DNA of 64,000 nt from Flavobacteriaceae bacterium (GCA_029238215.1 JAQWGN010000001.1:48411-112410), one strand, 5' to 3'; numbered from the stretch's first letter, positions 45,937 through 55,626 are shown. Translations and numbers: made by a program. The notes: generated by a model from the letters alone, not told the origin.

Positions 45937-46680
45937 TTATTCTAAAAAAGGCACTAAGTTTTCATAATAACGGCCTGCAATAAAACGTGCGCCTTCTAAA
46001 TTATAATGTAGGTTATCTGTCAAAAAACCATCCTTAAACCCTGTAAACATATCAACAGCGATTACTTTCGAAGTAGTTGTTGTTTTGATTCTTGCCAATT
46101 CATCAATTTCAATTTTCATTTGTTCAAATATGTCAGTCAAACCTTCAGACATAAAACTAGATTTTGCAGGAGCCATCTTTTCAATAAGTATGGTCATGTT
46201 GGGATTGTGTAATTGAATTTCATCAATAATTTGGTTGACATTTAGCAGGATATCTTCAATAGGTTTTTCGTCAATAGCATCATTTCCACCAGGAGCGCTA
46301 AAGAGCACGATGTCTACTTCGTCGACTTCGATAAGCCAGTCTGCAATGTTGTTTTTAATTTGTTCTGATGTCCATCCCGATCTTCCTTCATGATCATTGT
46401 CAAAACAATAACCAGCATAATTCTCATACGTAGCTCCATCTTGTTGTGTTCCCACATAATCGACGCGCCAATCCCCATCAATTAATTTTTCCCAAAGGGC
46501 ATATCGATAACTTTCAAAAACAGGGCGAAAACCCTGAACACGAGATGCTCCTAAAGGCATAATTTTCACAGTTCCTGAAATTGTATTACAGTTGGTGACG
46601 CTTTTGTTGTCATCATCCGAACACGACATCACAAGAAAGATAATCATAACATAGGACCAATAAAGTTTTATTTTTTTCAT
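45937..46680 (-). CDS. SGNH/GDSL-family hydrolase lipoprotein
   Basis: A secreted esterase-like protein of 247 residues with lipobox FLVMSC (Cys 20) and an acidic SDDD stretch after it. The SGNH blocks are LGASRVQGFR (nucleophile serine, with GAS replacing GDS), GRSGWTSEQ, APGGNDA (Asn) and DNLHYNLEGA (Asp-x-x-His). Substrate preference, such as sugar esters or lipids, cannot be told. It is divergent from the DUF3089 gene. Confidence 0.83.
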   Translation of the reverse strand: MKKIKLYWSYVMIIFLVMSCSDDDNKSVTNCNTISGTVKIMPLGASRVQGFRPVFESYRYALWEKLIDGDWRVDYVGTQQDGATYENYAGYCFDNDHEGRSGWTSEQIKNNIADWLIEVDEVDIVLFSAPGGNDAIDEKPIEDILLNVNQIIDEIQLHNPNMTILIEKMAPAKSSFMSEGLTDIFEQMKIEIDELARIKTTTTSKVIAVDMFTGFKDGFLTDNLHYNLEGARFIAGRYYENLVPFLE

Positions 46681-46770
46681 AATTGAATTTTGAAAATCTT
46701 TAAATGAATGTGATGAATATACGTAAATGTTAACTGTGACTTAAAATGTTGATATTTGAAAAAAATTGAA

Positions 46771-47766
46771 ATGAAATCAATACAAAGTTGTTTTATATGC
46801 GCTTTTACCCTGTTGCTGACTTCTTGTTCTGTTGGGTACAAGACATCTTCATTTATTTCAAAAACACCATCAAAAATTGATTACAGCTCCAAAAAGCATT
46901 GGGCTGTTTTTGATGGAATAGATGCCAATGGCTCTATTATTGGAAACGAAGAAGATCGTTTAACTGCCGATGTGTTTTTTGTATACCCAACCTTGTTAAC
47001 GAATAAAAAAGACATTCGATGGAATGCACCAATAAATGATAGTATTATAAATTCAGATGTATTAAAATGGGTAGTTCCTTATCAAGCTACAGCTTGGGCC
47101 GATGCAGGTAGACTTTATGTCCCTTATTACCGTCAAAACCACTACCGTGCTTTTTTTGAGCCCTACCTAAATGAAGGGGGTCTTGCAGCTCAAAAAGCTG
47201 CCTACAACGATATTAAAGGGGCATTTGAGTATTATTTATCCAATGTAAATAAAGGGCGCCCAATTATTCTAGCCGGACACAGTCAAGGGGCAATTCATCT
47301 AAAAAAACTTTTGCAAGAGTTTTTTGATGGTAAAAAACTCCAAAGCCAATTGGTAGCTGCTTATTTGGTAGGAGCCCGTGTTTTAACAAACGAATTTGAC
47401 TCGTTAAAACCACTTACTTCCCCTACAGAAACAGGGGGTTATGTAAGCTGGAATAGCTTTAAAAAAGGAAAATTCCCAAAATACTATTCTTGGTTTAAAA
47501 ACTCAGTTACTACCAATCCGATAACTTGGGACGATTCAAAAACGACTTTATTGTCACAGCATAAAGGACTTATGTATTATGACAATGAACTCTTCCCTAA
47601 GAGCCTTGACGTTGAGGTTAAAGATGGCTTATTATGGGTAAGTCTTCCCGAAGTACCAAAACGTTTTTGGTTTTCGTTTTTAAAAGATTACCATCGGTTT
47701 GATATTAGTTTGTTTTGGCAGGATATTAATGAAAATGCCATCCAACGCGTAAGGGCTTTTAACTAA
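46771..47766 (+). CDS. DUF3089 alpha/beta-hydrolase-like lipoprotein
   Basis: An exported protein of 331 residues with a lipobox LLTSC (near residue 19). The DUF3089 family features are FFVYPTLLTNKKD, LYVPYYRQ, the nucleophile elbow LAGHSQGAIH near 175, and AYLVGARV. It is probably an esterase or lipase-like hydrolase; no substrate is known for the family. It is divergent from the SGNH hydrolase and convergent with the ferredoxin gene. Confidence 0.82.
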   Translation: MKSIQSCFICAFTLLLTSCSVGYKTSSFISKTPSKIDYSSKKHWAVFDGIDANGSIIGNEEDRLTADVFFVYPTLLTNKKDIRWNAPINDSIINSDVLKWVVPYQATAWADAGRLYVPYYRQNHYRAFFEPYLNEGGLAAQKAAYNDIKGAFEYYLSNVNKGRPIILAGHSQGAIHLKKLLQEFFDGKKLQSQLVAAYLVGARVLTNEFDSLKPLTSPTETGGYVSWNSFKKGKFPKYYSWFKNSVTTNPITWDDSKTTLLSQHKGLMYYDNELFPKSLDVEVKDGLLWVSLPEVPKRFWFSFLKDYHRFDISLFWQDINENAIQRVRAFN

Positions 47767-47772
47767 ATATGT

Positions 47773-48099
47773 TTAGGGAGTCTCTGGAGCTAAGGCTACA
47801 CGAAGTCCATCTAGTTCAGGAGTAATGGGGATTTGACACCCAAGTCTGGAGTTGTCTTCCACATAATACGCTTCATCAAGCATGGCTTCTTCATCGTCAT
47901 TACGACTTCCAAAATGACTTTCTGTAAGTACGTAGACTTGGCATGATGCACACATGGCCATGCCACCACATACACCCTCTACTGGGAGTTCAAAACCCTT
48001 ACACACCTCCATGAGGTTTAGGTTCATGTCAGTGGGTACATTAATTTCATGTTCCGTGCCTTTTCGGTCAACGACAGTAATAGTAATATCTACACTCAA
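47773..48099 (-). CDS. [2Fe-2S] ferredoxin, adrenodoxin type
   Basis: An electron carrier of 108 residues. The cluster ligands are in VEGVCGGMAMCASCQVYV (C-x5-C-x2-C) and the fourth in SRLGCQIP near residue 90. It is the last gene of the sulfate-reduction operon, its ATG overlapping the reductase stop (ATGA). The inferred job is to carry electrons from the FNR-type reductase to the siroheme sulfite reductase. Confidence 0.9.
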   Translation of the reverse strand: MSVDITITVVDRKGTEHEINVPTDMNLNLMEVCKGFELPVEGVCGGMAMCASCQVYVLTESHFGSRNDDEEAMLDEAYYVEDNSRLGCQIPITPELDGLRVALAPETP

Positions 48100-49130
48100 G
48101 ATTTAGCAGTTTCTTTTGGTTGTTGATCTTCAAATCCCTGAACGCCTTGTACGGTAGTGTACTTAAGCGTAAACTTTTTATCAGGATTTATGATTTTATA
48201 AGCGGTTTGAACGGCTAGTGTTGCTTCATGAAAACCACATAAAATTAATTTTAGTTTGCCCGGGTAAGTATTTACATCCCCAATAGCAAATATCCCAGGA
48301 AGGTTTGTCTGATAGTCAAAAGTGTCTACAACAATAGCATTTTTTTCAATGTCAAGACCCCAATCCCCAATAGGACCCAGTTTTGGTGATAAACCAAATA
48401 ACGGAAACCATAAGTCTGTAGTGATGGTTGTTTGATCTTCTTTGGTATGTACAACAATGGCCTCAAGAGAATCATCCCCTACAAGTTCCTTAACTTCAGC
48501 AAAAGCATGAATCTTCATTTTACCTTCATCTTCAAGCGCATAAGCACGAGAGACAGAATCTTTATGAGCTCTAAAACGATCACTTCGGTGTACTAGATGC
48601 ACAAAGCTGCCTTTTTCTGCAAAGTAAATTGCCCAGTCGAGTGCTGAATCACCGCCTCCAGAAATCACCATATCTCGTCCCTCAAACTGATCCGGGTCTT
48701 TAACGATATAGCGGACGCCATTATCTTCAAAATCTTTAATGTTATCAATTAGCGGTCTTCTTGGCTCAAAGCTTCCTAAGCCTCCTGCAATCATCACCAC
48801 AGGGGCATGATGTTGAGTACCTCTATTGGTAGTTACAATAAAACTTCCATCCTCTTGCTTGTCAATACTGTCGGCACGTTCTCCAAGAGTAAATCCAGGT
48901 TTAAAAGGCGCTGCTTGTTCCATAAGATTATCAACCAACTCTCCTGCAAGTACCGTTGGGTATCCTGGGATATCATATATGGGTTTTTTGGGATATATTT
49001 CAGCCAATTGACCTCCAGGTTGTGGTATGGCATCTATAAGGTGACAACGAAGTTTCATTAACCCTGCTTCAAAAATAGCAAATAGCCCAACTGGACCTGC
49101 TCCGATTATGATTATATCTGTTTTAATCAT
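48096..49130 (-). CDS. Ferredoxin-NADP reductase, TrxR-like
   Basis: A flavoprotein of 344 residues in the thioredoxin-reductase-like FNR group (YumC type). It has the FAD motif IIGAGPVGLFAIFEAG, the second dinucleotide fold VISGGGDSALDWA and the end GIFAIGDVNTYPG. The CxxC of true thioredoxin reductase is missing. It precedes the ferredoxin gene in the operon and follows the siroheme genes, so it probably reduces that ferredoxin with NADPH for sulfite reduction. Confidence 0.88.
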   Translation of the reverse strand: MIKTDIIIIGAGPVGLFAIFEAGLMKLRCHLIDAIPQPGGQLAEIYPKKPIYDIPGYPTVLAGELVDNLMEQAAPFKPGFTLGERADSIDKQEDGSFIVTTNRGTQHHAPVVMIAGGLGSFEPRRPLIDNIKDFEDNGVRYIVKDPDQFEGRDMVISGGGDSALDWAIYFAEKGSFVHLVHRSDRFRAHKDSVSRAYALEDEGKMKIHAFAEVKELVGDDSLEAIVVHTKEDQTTITTDLWFPLFGLSPKLGPIGDWGLDIEKNAIVVDTFDYQTNLPGIFAIGDVNTYPGKLKLILCGFHEATLAVQTAYKIINPDKKFTLKYTTVQGVQGFEDQQPKETAKS

Positions 49131-49698
49131 CTTGTTTAAGTAAATTTTCTGTTAACGTATTCATCGCTTTAACTTTTTCCTCAAAATCCCCTTTAAGCCT
49201 GTTTCGATACGTGTATAACTTATCGAGTAGCGCATCAGTTTCCTCTGGTAAGAATCCTTCTAGCCATTGACGTAAACGTTTTGCTAAAGTAGGAGATTTC
49301 CCGTTTGTTGAAATGGCAATTTTCAAATTTCCTTTTGTAACAATGCCCCCCATGTAAAAATCACAAAGTGGTGGGTTGTCGGCTACATTGACTAAGATGT
49401 TTTTACTACGGCATAAGTCATACACACGCTTGTTTACTTTGGGCGCATCTGTAGTAGCAACTACAATGTGCTTACCTCTTAAAAAACGTCTATGGAATTT
49501 ACTTTTAATAACCCGAACATTTTTGTTTAAAATAAATTCTTGGGTTTCTTCGCGAACCATTGGACTGACTAAAGTTACTTGTGCATTGGGAGATGACTTA
49601 AACAAGAACTGTAATTTTTCTAGCGCAACAAAACCACCACCCACAACAAGAAATTGCAACTGTTCGGTTTTTAAAAAAATAGGGTAGAGGGTATTCAT
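49123..49698 (-). CDS. Precorrin-2 dehydrogenase / sirohydrochlorin ferrochelatase
   Basis: Oxidises precorrin-2 and may insert iron to make siroheme. The 191-residue protein corresponds to the N-terminal half of CysG or yeast Met8. It has an NAD-binding start FLVVGGGFVALEKL, IVVATTDAPKVNKRVYDLC and VNVADNPPLCDFYMGGIV, whose aspartate is the shared catalytic residue. The ATG at 49698 overlaps the methyltransferase stop (ATGA). Splitting of CysG functions into two genes is common. Confidence 0.9.
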   Translation of the reverse strand: MNTLYPIFLKTEQLQFLVVGGGFVALEKLQFLFKSSPNAQVTLVSPMVREETQEFILNKNVRVIKSKFHRRFLRGKHIVVATTDAPKVNKRVYDLCRSKNILVNVADNPPLCDFYMGGIVTKGNLKIAISTNGKSPTLAKRLRQWLEGFLPEETDALLDKLYTYRNRLKGDFEEKVKAMNTLTENLLKQDD

Positions 49699-50456
49699 GC
49701 GAAGTTTACTTCCTGTTGTTTTGCCCATAGTGTCGTTGGGTCATTTACGGCAGGCCCCACAAAAATAGCGGCAGGATTTTGTATTTCTCCTTCTTTCACC
49801 TGTTGTACTATGGTCTCTAAGGTGCCTACAACCGATTTTTCATTTGGCAAAGTTCCGTTTTGCACAACTGCAATAGGATAGTTATTAGGTTTATGAATGT
49901 TAAATAATGAAACAATTTCAGGGAGGTGGGTCATGCCCATTAAAATAACTACAGTAGCAGTTGATTGTGCGGCATGAATGATATCTGGTGATGGCTTTCC
50001 ATCGCAAGTATATCCTGTAGTAACCCAGATACTTTCATATTGACAACGTCTAGTAAGTGGGATGCGGTTATTTGCAGCAATACCAGAAAATGAAGAAATG
50101 CCTGGAATTAGATGTGCTGTAATACCAAAACGCTCGGCATAACTAATTTCTTCTGCTGCACGTGCAAATACAGATACATCTCCTCCTTTTAGACGCACAA
50201 CTTTTTTTCCTTCATTTACAAAGCTTACCAGCATCGTATTTATTTCACTTTGTTTAAATGAATGAGCACCTTTACGTTTTCCAACAAAATAATGCTCAGC
50301 AGTTTTATTATGCTCAAGAAGGATTGGGTTTACCAAAGCATCATACAGGATAACTTCTGCATTTTTTAGGGCATTTACTGCCTTCAGCGTGATTAGTTCA
50401 GGATCACCAGGACCTGCACCAACGATTGTTAATTTACCTTTAGTTTTGTTGCGCAT
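49695..50456 (-). CDS. cobA: Uroporphyrinogen-III C-methyltransferase
   Basis: SAM-dependent methylation of uroporphyrinogen III to precorrin-2, the entry to siroheme. The 253 residues show LTIVGAGPGDPELITLKAV, VVRLKGGDVSVFARAAEE near 80 and ITAHLIPGISSFSGIAA, standard SUMT motifs. Its ATG lies inside the sulfite reductase gene (17-bp overlap) and it is coupled to the ferrochelatase gene. The neighbouring sulfite reductase needs siroheme. Confidence 0.94.
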   Translation of the reverse strand: MRNKTKGKLTIVGAGPGDPELITLKAVNALKNAEVILYDALVNPILLEHNKTAEHYFVGKRKGAHSFKQSEINTMLVSFVNEGKKVVRLKGGDVSVFARAAEEISYAERFGITAHLIPGISSFSGIAANNRIPLTRRCQYESIWVTTGYTCDGKPSPDIIHAAQSTATVVILMGMTHLPEIVSLFNIHKPNNYPIAVVQNGTLPNEKSVVGTLETIVQQVKEGEIQNPAAIFVGPAVNDPTTLWAKQQEVNFA

Positions 50457-52515
50457 TTCTATATTCCTTAATCCAGTTTAATACATGTACTGTTTCGTTA
50501 TAATACCGCTCTGCAAATGCTTTTGATGGTGCTGTGGAATTTAACAAGCGGGTAATCTCTCCAAAAGATTCTCCTTCTAAACTTTGATACGTTGGAAAAT
50601 TATTTTCAAAAGCATCAATAATGGAGTGGTGTGAATTAATTTTGGCTGAACGGGTCGTTAACAAAGCTTTAGCGGCACGTATTCTTCCCGAATAACTGTT
50701 GTAAATACTAGACGCCCACGATTCTGATTCTAATGTCTCCTTTGCTTTTTCAATATACTCTTCAGCATCAAACAATAAGGTCTGTACCAAGTCTATCGTT
50801 ACTCCTGCACATTCCCCTACACCAATAGCTTTTTCATAGGTTACATCTGTCCCCCAATCCATAAAATCTTTAGGGGTAAGGGTTGTTATGTCTGCATATC
50901 CTTTTAAATTTTGATAGAAATAATCAGTTTCTTTTCTAAGATAGTATTTTAAAAATGTTTCTCCATTTTCTGAATTCGTATCAAAATCATCTAGCAACCA
51001 ACGCAAAACCTCGGGTGTGCGTTTTGCAGGCACTTTAAGCGCCTTGTCTGCATATCGACCCTCACCATTACCTAAAACACCTCCGCCCAATAATACTTGA
51101 GTTGCAGGGGCAATATTTCCGTTAGACTTAATCGTCATTCCTTGAAATCCTATGTCTGCAATAGCATGCTGTCCACAGGCATTCATACAGCCGCTAATTT
51201 TAATACTTAATTGGTGGTTTTCAATAACTTCAGCGTATTCATCTTCAATTACACGCTGCAGTTCTTTAGCCAGCCCCATGCTACTTGCAATACCTAAATT
51301 ACAAGTATCTGTTCCTGGGCAAGCTACAATATCATTAACTTTATGATACCCTGGTTTTGCCAATTCTAATGCATGAAGCGCTTCATACAAAGCATCTATG
51401 TTTTGTTCTTTTACACCACGAAGTAAAATGCTTTGCCCTATGGTGAATCGTAAATCGTCTCCACAAAATGCTTCAACAACTTCAGCAAGTGCCCGCGCTT
51501 TGTCAGATGAAATATCTCCTCTATCAACAGCAATACCTACAGCCACATAGCCTTTTTGTTTTTGTGAAAAAACATTGCTTTTTTTCCAACGTTCAAAGCT
51601 TTCGTTTGATGTAAATTCAGCCGTATAGTTTTCTGTTTTTGTAAATGTGAGATCTGCAGTCGGTTCAATTACAATCGTCTTAGGATTGATAGATTGATAC
51701 ACATCTAATACACGATTTAAAAATGTGTCAAAGCCTTGTTCTTTAATAAGAAATTTCATTCTTGCTTTGTTGCGCCTGTTTCGTTCACCATACTGATCAA
51801 AAACTCGTACAACAGCTTCACTAAAAGGAATAAATTCTTCTACAGAAATAAACTCACGAAGTACATCGGCAACTCTTGGTTGTGCTCCAATACCGCCACC
51901 TACAAGCATTTTAAAACCGCGTATACCATCTTTAAGAACTGGGATAAAGCCAATGTCGTGGGTAAAAGTAATGGCATCGTCCTCTAATGAGCTTGAAAAA
52001 GCAATTTTAATCTTACGACCCATATCTTGGCAGATGGGGTTTCTTAAAAAATACTCAAAAAAGGCATGAGCATACGGAGTTACGTCAAAAGGTTCATTAG
52101 GATCTATTCCTGCACTTGGTGATGCCGTAATATTTCTAATGGTGTTTCCACAGGCTTCTCGCATGGTAATATCATCCTTTTCTAAGGTTGCCCAAAGCTC
52201 AGGTGTTCTGTCTAAACACACATAGTGGATTTGAATGTCTTGTCGTGTGGTAATGTGTAAATTTCCGTTAGAATATTCATCAGAAACTTCAGCAATACGA
52301 CGCAATTGCTGCGCTGTACATTTGCCATAAGGTATTTTAATGCGTACCATTTGAACCCCTTCTTGGCGTTGTCCGTATACTCCTCGTGCTAAACGAAGGC
52401 TACGAAATTTTTCTTCATCAATGGTACCCTCTTTAAAAGCAAAAATTTTACGTTCAAGCTCTAAAATATCATGCTCAACAATTGGGTCTTCTAATTCTGT
52501 TCTAAAGCTTTTCAT
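50440..52515 (-). CDS. Siroheme nitrite/sulfite reductase with C-terminal extension
   Basis: Six-electron reduction of sulfite to sulfide (or nitrite to ammonia). The 691-residue protein has the two ferredoxin-like half-repeats. The 4Fe-4S/siroheme cysteines lie in VACPGTDTCNLGIAS near 395 and ISGCMNACGQHAIADIG near 435. An extra C-terminal region of about 150 residues (about 540-691) is helical and resembles the HEPN-like tail known from Bacteroidota homologues. The operon of cys and siroheme genes and ferredoxin supports ferredoxin-linked sulfite reduction. It overlaps cysN by ATGA. Confidence 0.88.
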   Translation of the reverse strand: MKSFRTELEDPIVEHDILELERKIFAFKEGTIDEEKFRSLRLARGVYGQRQEGVQMVRIKIPYGKCTAQQLRRIAEVSDEYSNGNLHITTRQDIQIHYVCLDRTPELWATLEKDDITMREACGNTIRNITASPSAGIDPNEPFDVTPYAHAFFEYFLRNPICQDMGRKIKIAFSSSLEDDAITFTHDIGFIPVLKDGIRGFKMLVGGGIGAQPRVADVLREFISVEEFIPFSEAVVRVFDQYGERNRRNKARMKFLIKEQGFDTFLNRVLDVYQSINPKTIVIEPTADLTFTKTENYTAEFTSNESFERWKKSNVFSQKQKGYVAVGIAVDRGDISSDKARALAEVVEAFCGDDLRFTIGQSILLRGVKEQNIDALYEALHALELAKPGYHKVNDIVACPGTDTCNLGIASSMGLAKELQRVIEDEYAEVIENHQLSIKISGCMNACGQHAIADIGFQGMTIKSNGNIAPATQVLLGGGVLGNGEGRYADKALKVPAKRTPEVLRWLLDDFDTNSENGETFLKYYLRKETDYFYQNLKGYADITTLTPKDFMDWGTDVTYEKAIGVGECAGVTIDLVQTLLFDAEEYIEKAKETLESESWASSIYNSYSGRIRAAKALLTTRSAKINSHHSIIDAFENNFPTYQSLEGESFGEITRLLNSTAPSKAFAERYYNETVHVLNWIKEYRNAQQN

Positions 52516-53759
52516 GTAGTTTCGATAAAGCCAACTCCGGCTGTGTTATATGTTTGTGGATCGATTAAAATAAACGAACCTAATGCAGGATTTTCAGTGT
52601 ATGGCTTTGTAGTTAATGATTGTGCCAATACTAGTGATCCTTTTCCTATGTCATTTAGCTTTAACTCATTGGCTTGTTCTTGCGCCAATGCCTCCAAGTC
52701 TATTTTAGAGCGTATGCTTTTTACTTTAACTAAACTCCGTTGTACGCCTTGTTGAAGCCAATATTTGTTTCCAGGCGAAAGAGGCGAATCTTGCATCCAG
52801 CAAAAAGTAGCGCTTAAGTTTTTACCCTGATTTATATTTCCTTGCTCGTTTAAAATACTATCACCTCTTGAAGCATCAATTTCATCGACAAGTAAGATTG
52901 TTCCATTTTCACCAGCTTCCAAATCTTTAACATCGCGCCCATATTTTTCAATGCGTTTAATAATACTTTTTCGCCCTGAAGGATGAATTGAAATAGAATC
53001 TCCTACATTGAATTTTCCCGACCGAACATTTCCAGCAAAACCACGGTAATCATGGAAGGCTTCATTTTTTGGACGAATTACATATTGAATTTGGAAAGCT
53101 CCATCATGACTTTCCTTTTTTGTTACAGCTAAGGATTCAATCAAATTAAGCAAAGGTGCACCAGAGTACCAATCCAGCTTATCAGAGTGCTTAACAATGT
53201 TTTCATTGTGGAGTGCAGAAACTGGAGTAAAATGATAATGTACACCCTCGTTCCCATGTTGATCAACTAGCGCGTCTAAGGTGCTTTTGATTTCATCAAA
53301 AACTTCTTTCTTGTAGTCAACTAAATCCATTTTATTAACTGCAAAAATTATTTGCTTAATGCCTAGCAATTGGGTAATAAAAAAGTGTCGTTTTGTTTGT
53401 TCTATGACACCTTTTCTAGCGTCTAATAAAATAATACTTACCTGTGCGGTCGAAGTACCTGTAACCATATTTCTCGTATACTCTACGTGTCCAGGAGAAT
53501 CTGCGATTATAAACCGTCTCTTTGGCGTTGAAAAGAAAATGTGTGAAACATCAATGGTAATACCTTGTTCTCGCTCTGTCAATAATCCGTCTGTGGCAAG
53601 TGATAAGTCTAGGTATCCAAAACCACGAGCAGCACTTCTTTCCTCAATGTGCTGAATTTGATCTGTTTTAAGCGCACCGGTTTCATACAATAAACGCCCA
53701 ATAAGGGTGCTTTTACCGTCGTCTACACTTCCTGCTGTTGCAATTTTAATTAATTCCAT
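52512..53759 (-). CDS. cysN: Sulfate adenylyltransferase subunit 1 (GTPase)
   Basis: EF-Tu-like GTPase partner of CysD for sulfate activation to APS. The 415-residue protein has the P-loop AGSVDDGKSTLIGRLL, switch DVSHIFF with ADSPGHVEYTRNM, and AVNKMDLVD. It has no C-terminal APS kinase (CysC) fusion. That agrees with the adjacent CysH, which appears able to use APS. It starts one base after the cysD stop. Confidence 0.94.
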   Translation of the reverse strand: MELIKIATAGSVDDGKSTLIGRLLYETGALKTDQIQHIEERSAARGFGYLDLSLATDGLLTEREQGITIDVSHIFFSTPKRRFIIADSPGHVEYTRNMVTGTSTAQVSIILLDARKGVIEQTKRHFFITQLLGIKQIIFAVNKMDLVDYKKEVFDEIKSTLDALVDQHGNEGVHYHFTPVSALHNENIVKHSDKLDWYSGAPLLNLIESLAVTKKESHDGAFQIQYVIRPKNEAFHDYRGFAGNVRSGKFNVGDSISIHPSGRKSIIKRIEKYGRDVKDLEAGENGTILLVDEIDASRGDSILNEQGNINQGKNLSATFCWMQDSPLSPGNKYWLQQGVQRSLVKVKSIRSKIDLEALAQEQANELKLNDIGKGSLVLAQSLTTKPYTENPALGSFILIDPQTYNTAGVGFIETT

Positions 53760-53760
53760 C

Positions 53761-54651
53761 TTAAAAATACCCTACTTTTTTGCGTTCTTCCATAGCTCCT
53801 TCAGATCGTTTGTCGTCCATACGTGCGCCACGTTCTGAAAAATTGGAACCTCCTATTTCTTCAATAATATTATCAAGTTCTGTTGCTTCAGACAATACAG
53901 CCGCTGTACAACTCATATCACCAACCGTACGAAAGCGTACAGAAGCTAATTTTCTTTCGTCCTTTTCTTCAACGTTTATATATTCTGAAACTGGCATCCA
54001 TTGGCTATCACGTAAAAATACTTCACGTTCATGGGCATAATAAATGGAAGGGATTTCAAGTTTTTCTTGACGTATGTAGTGCCAAACGTCAAGTTCTGTC
54101 CAGTTGCTAATAGGAAAAACACGTACATTTTCACCATTATGAATCATGCCGTTAAGCATGTCAAATAATTCTGGACGCTGAAGCTTTTCATTCCATTGAC
54201 CAAAATCATCACGCACCGAAAACACACGTTCTTTTGCTCGAGCTTTTTCTTCATCCCTACGTGCACCGCCCATACAGGCATCAAATTTGTGGGCTTCAAT
54301 TGTACTTAGTAGCGTTGTGGTTTGCAAACTGTTTCTACTGGCATGACGTCCTTTTTCTTCCATCACATTTCCTGCATCAATGTCATCTTGAACACTTCCA
54401 ACAATTAAGCGTAAACCATGTTCGGCAACCAGTTTATCACGAAGTTCAATAGTTTCAGGGAAGTTATGCCCAGTATCGATATGTACCAACGGGAATGGAA
54501 TGCTTGCTGGCGCAAAAGCTTTTTGAGCCAAGTGGAGTAGGGTGATGGAATCCTTTCCACCAGAAAAAAGCAAACACGGATTGTCAAATTGTCCGGCTAC
54601 CTCTCTAATAATATAAATTGACTCTTCTTCTAATTGTTTTAGTATACTCAT
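53761..54651 (-). CDS. cysD: Sulfate adenylyltransferase subunit 2
   Basis: Catalytic ATP sulfurylase subunit making APS from sulfate and ATP with CysN. The 296 residues show the PP-motif LLFSGGKDSITLLHLA near residue 27, HIDTGHNFPETI near 70, and the end GRMDDKRSEGAMEERKKVGYF-like RMDDKRSEGAMEERK. It overlaps the cysH stop by ATGA. All standard motifs are present and the length is normal. Confidence 0.95.
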   Translation of the reverse strand: MSILKQLEEESIYIIREVAGQFDNPCLLFSGGKDSITLLHLAQKAFAPASIPFPLVHIDTGHNFPETIELRDKLVAEHGLRLIVGSVQDDIDAGNVMEEKGRHASRNSLQTTTLLSTIEAHKFDACMGGARRDEEKARAKERVFSVRDDFGQWNEKLQRPELFDMLNGMIHNGENVRVFPISNWTELDVWHYIRQEKLEIPSIYYAHEREVFLRDSQWMPVSEYINVEEKDERKLASVRFRTVGDMSCTAAVLSEATELDNIIEEIGGSNFSERGARMDDKRSEGAMEERKKVGYF

Positions 54652-55358
54652 GATTTAATCGTATGAAGTCCACATTCTTTTTTACTTGATTCCCACCACC
54701 AGCGTCCAGCCCTGATGTCCTCGCCATTTTCAATAGCGCGAGTGCACGGAGCACAACCAATGCTTACAAAACCCTTAGCATGTAAGGAGTTTTGAGGAAC
54801 CTTATTTTCTTTTAAATACGCATTGACATCGGATAATTCCCATTTTGCTAGGGGGTTAAACTTTATAATATCAAAATGTTCATCGTAAGAAAAGTAGTCA
54901 AGCGTTGCACGGTTTTCAGATTGTGCCTGTCTCAATCCAGTAATCCAAAGATCTTTACCCTTAAGAGCTCGTTTTAGAGGAACTATTTTTCTGATCCCAC
55001 AACATTCTTTTCTGTTCTCTACAGATTCGTAAAAACTATTTGGTCCCTTTTTTGTCACTAAATCTTCTAGCGCATTTTGACTAGGAGCAAATACGTCAAT
55101 TGTAATATTGTATTTTTTCTGGGTAATGTCTAGTACATCATAAGTTTCTTGAAAAATACGACCTGTATCTAGAGTAAATATTTTAATTGGAAGTGTGTTA
55201 GAAGCAATGTGGTGTGTAATTACTTGATCTTCTTGACCTAAAGAGGTAGAAAAGACAGGGTTTTTAAAATCTTGGCGCAACAAAAAACCGAAAAGTTCAG
55301 TGAGGGCAGTTAGTTTTTCTGAAGCCCTATTTAAGTCACTCGCGATAGCATGGCTCAT
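54648..55358 (-). CDS. cysH: Assimilatory adenylylsulfate (APS) reductase, CysH family
   Basis: Reduces activated sulfate to sulfite using thioredoxin. The 236-residue protein has FSTSLGQEDQVITH, TLDTGRIFQETYDVL and the catalytic ECGLH near the C-terminus. Two cysteine pairs, KECCGIRK and GCAPCTR, are the 4Fe-4S ligands of the APS-reducing class and are absent from pure PAPS reductases. No APS kinase is encoded in the operon. APS is therefore the likely substrate. It overlaps cysD and the DUF2061 gene by ATGA. Confidence 0.92.
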   Translation of the reverse strand: MSHAIASDLNRASEKLTALTELFGFLLRQDFKNPVFSTSLGQEDQVITHHIASNTLPIKIFTLDTGRIFQETYDVLDITQKKYNITIDVFAPSQNALEDLVTKKGPNSFYESVENRKECCGIRKIVPLKRALKGKDLWITGLRQAQSENRATLDYFSYDEHFDIIKFNPLAKWELSDVNAYLKENKVPQNSLHAKGFVSIGCAPCTRAIENGEDIRAGRWWWESSKKECGLHTIKS

Positions 55359-55609
55359 TTTTTACCCCATTTTATGTTGTTCCACAAGCGTTCATGAATG
55401 ACATATAGCACCATTTTAGTAACAAGCTCAATTCCTCCAATAGAAAGCGCAAAAGCGATCTTTCCAGTTATAATATATGATATTAGAATCGTGTCAAGCG
55501 TGCCAATAATCCGCCAACTTATAGACTTTACCAATGATCTAGACAGACGTTCATTGGTGTCAGTACGACTCGTTTTCTTGGTTGAAATAAATAATTGATC
55601 GACAATCAT
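55355..55609 (-). CDS. DUF2061 membrane protein
   Basis: An 84-residue protein of the DUF2061 family: SLVKSISWRIIGTLDTILISYIITGKIAFALSIGGIELVTKMVLYVIHERLWN, with two hydrophobic helices and the conserved W-R and G-T-x-D residues. The ATG at 55609 is chosen; a longer N-terminal reading would cross its own promoter and the regulator start. It is the first gene of the sulfate-reduction operon, coupled to cysH. The family is often linked to sulfate assimilation, but its function is unknown. Confidence 0.78.
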   Translation of the reverse strand: MIVDQLFISTKKTSRTDTNERLSRSLVKSISWRIIGTLDTILISYIITGKIAFALSIGGIELVTKMVLYVIHERLWNNIKWGKK

Positions 55610-55626
55610 GGGGTGTATTATGACAG

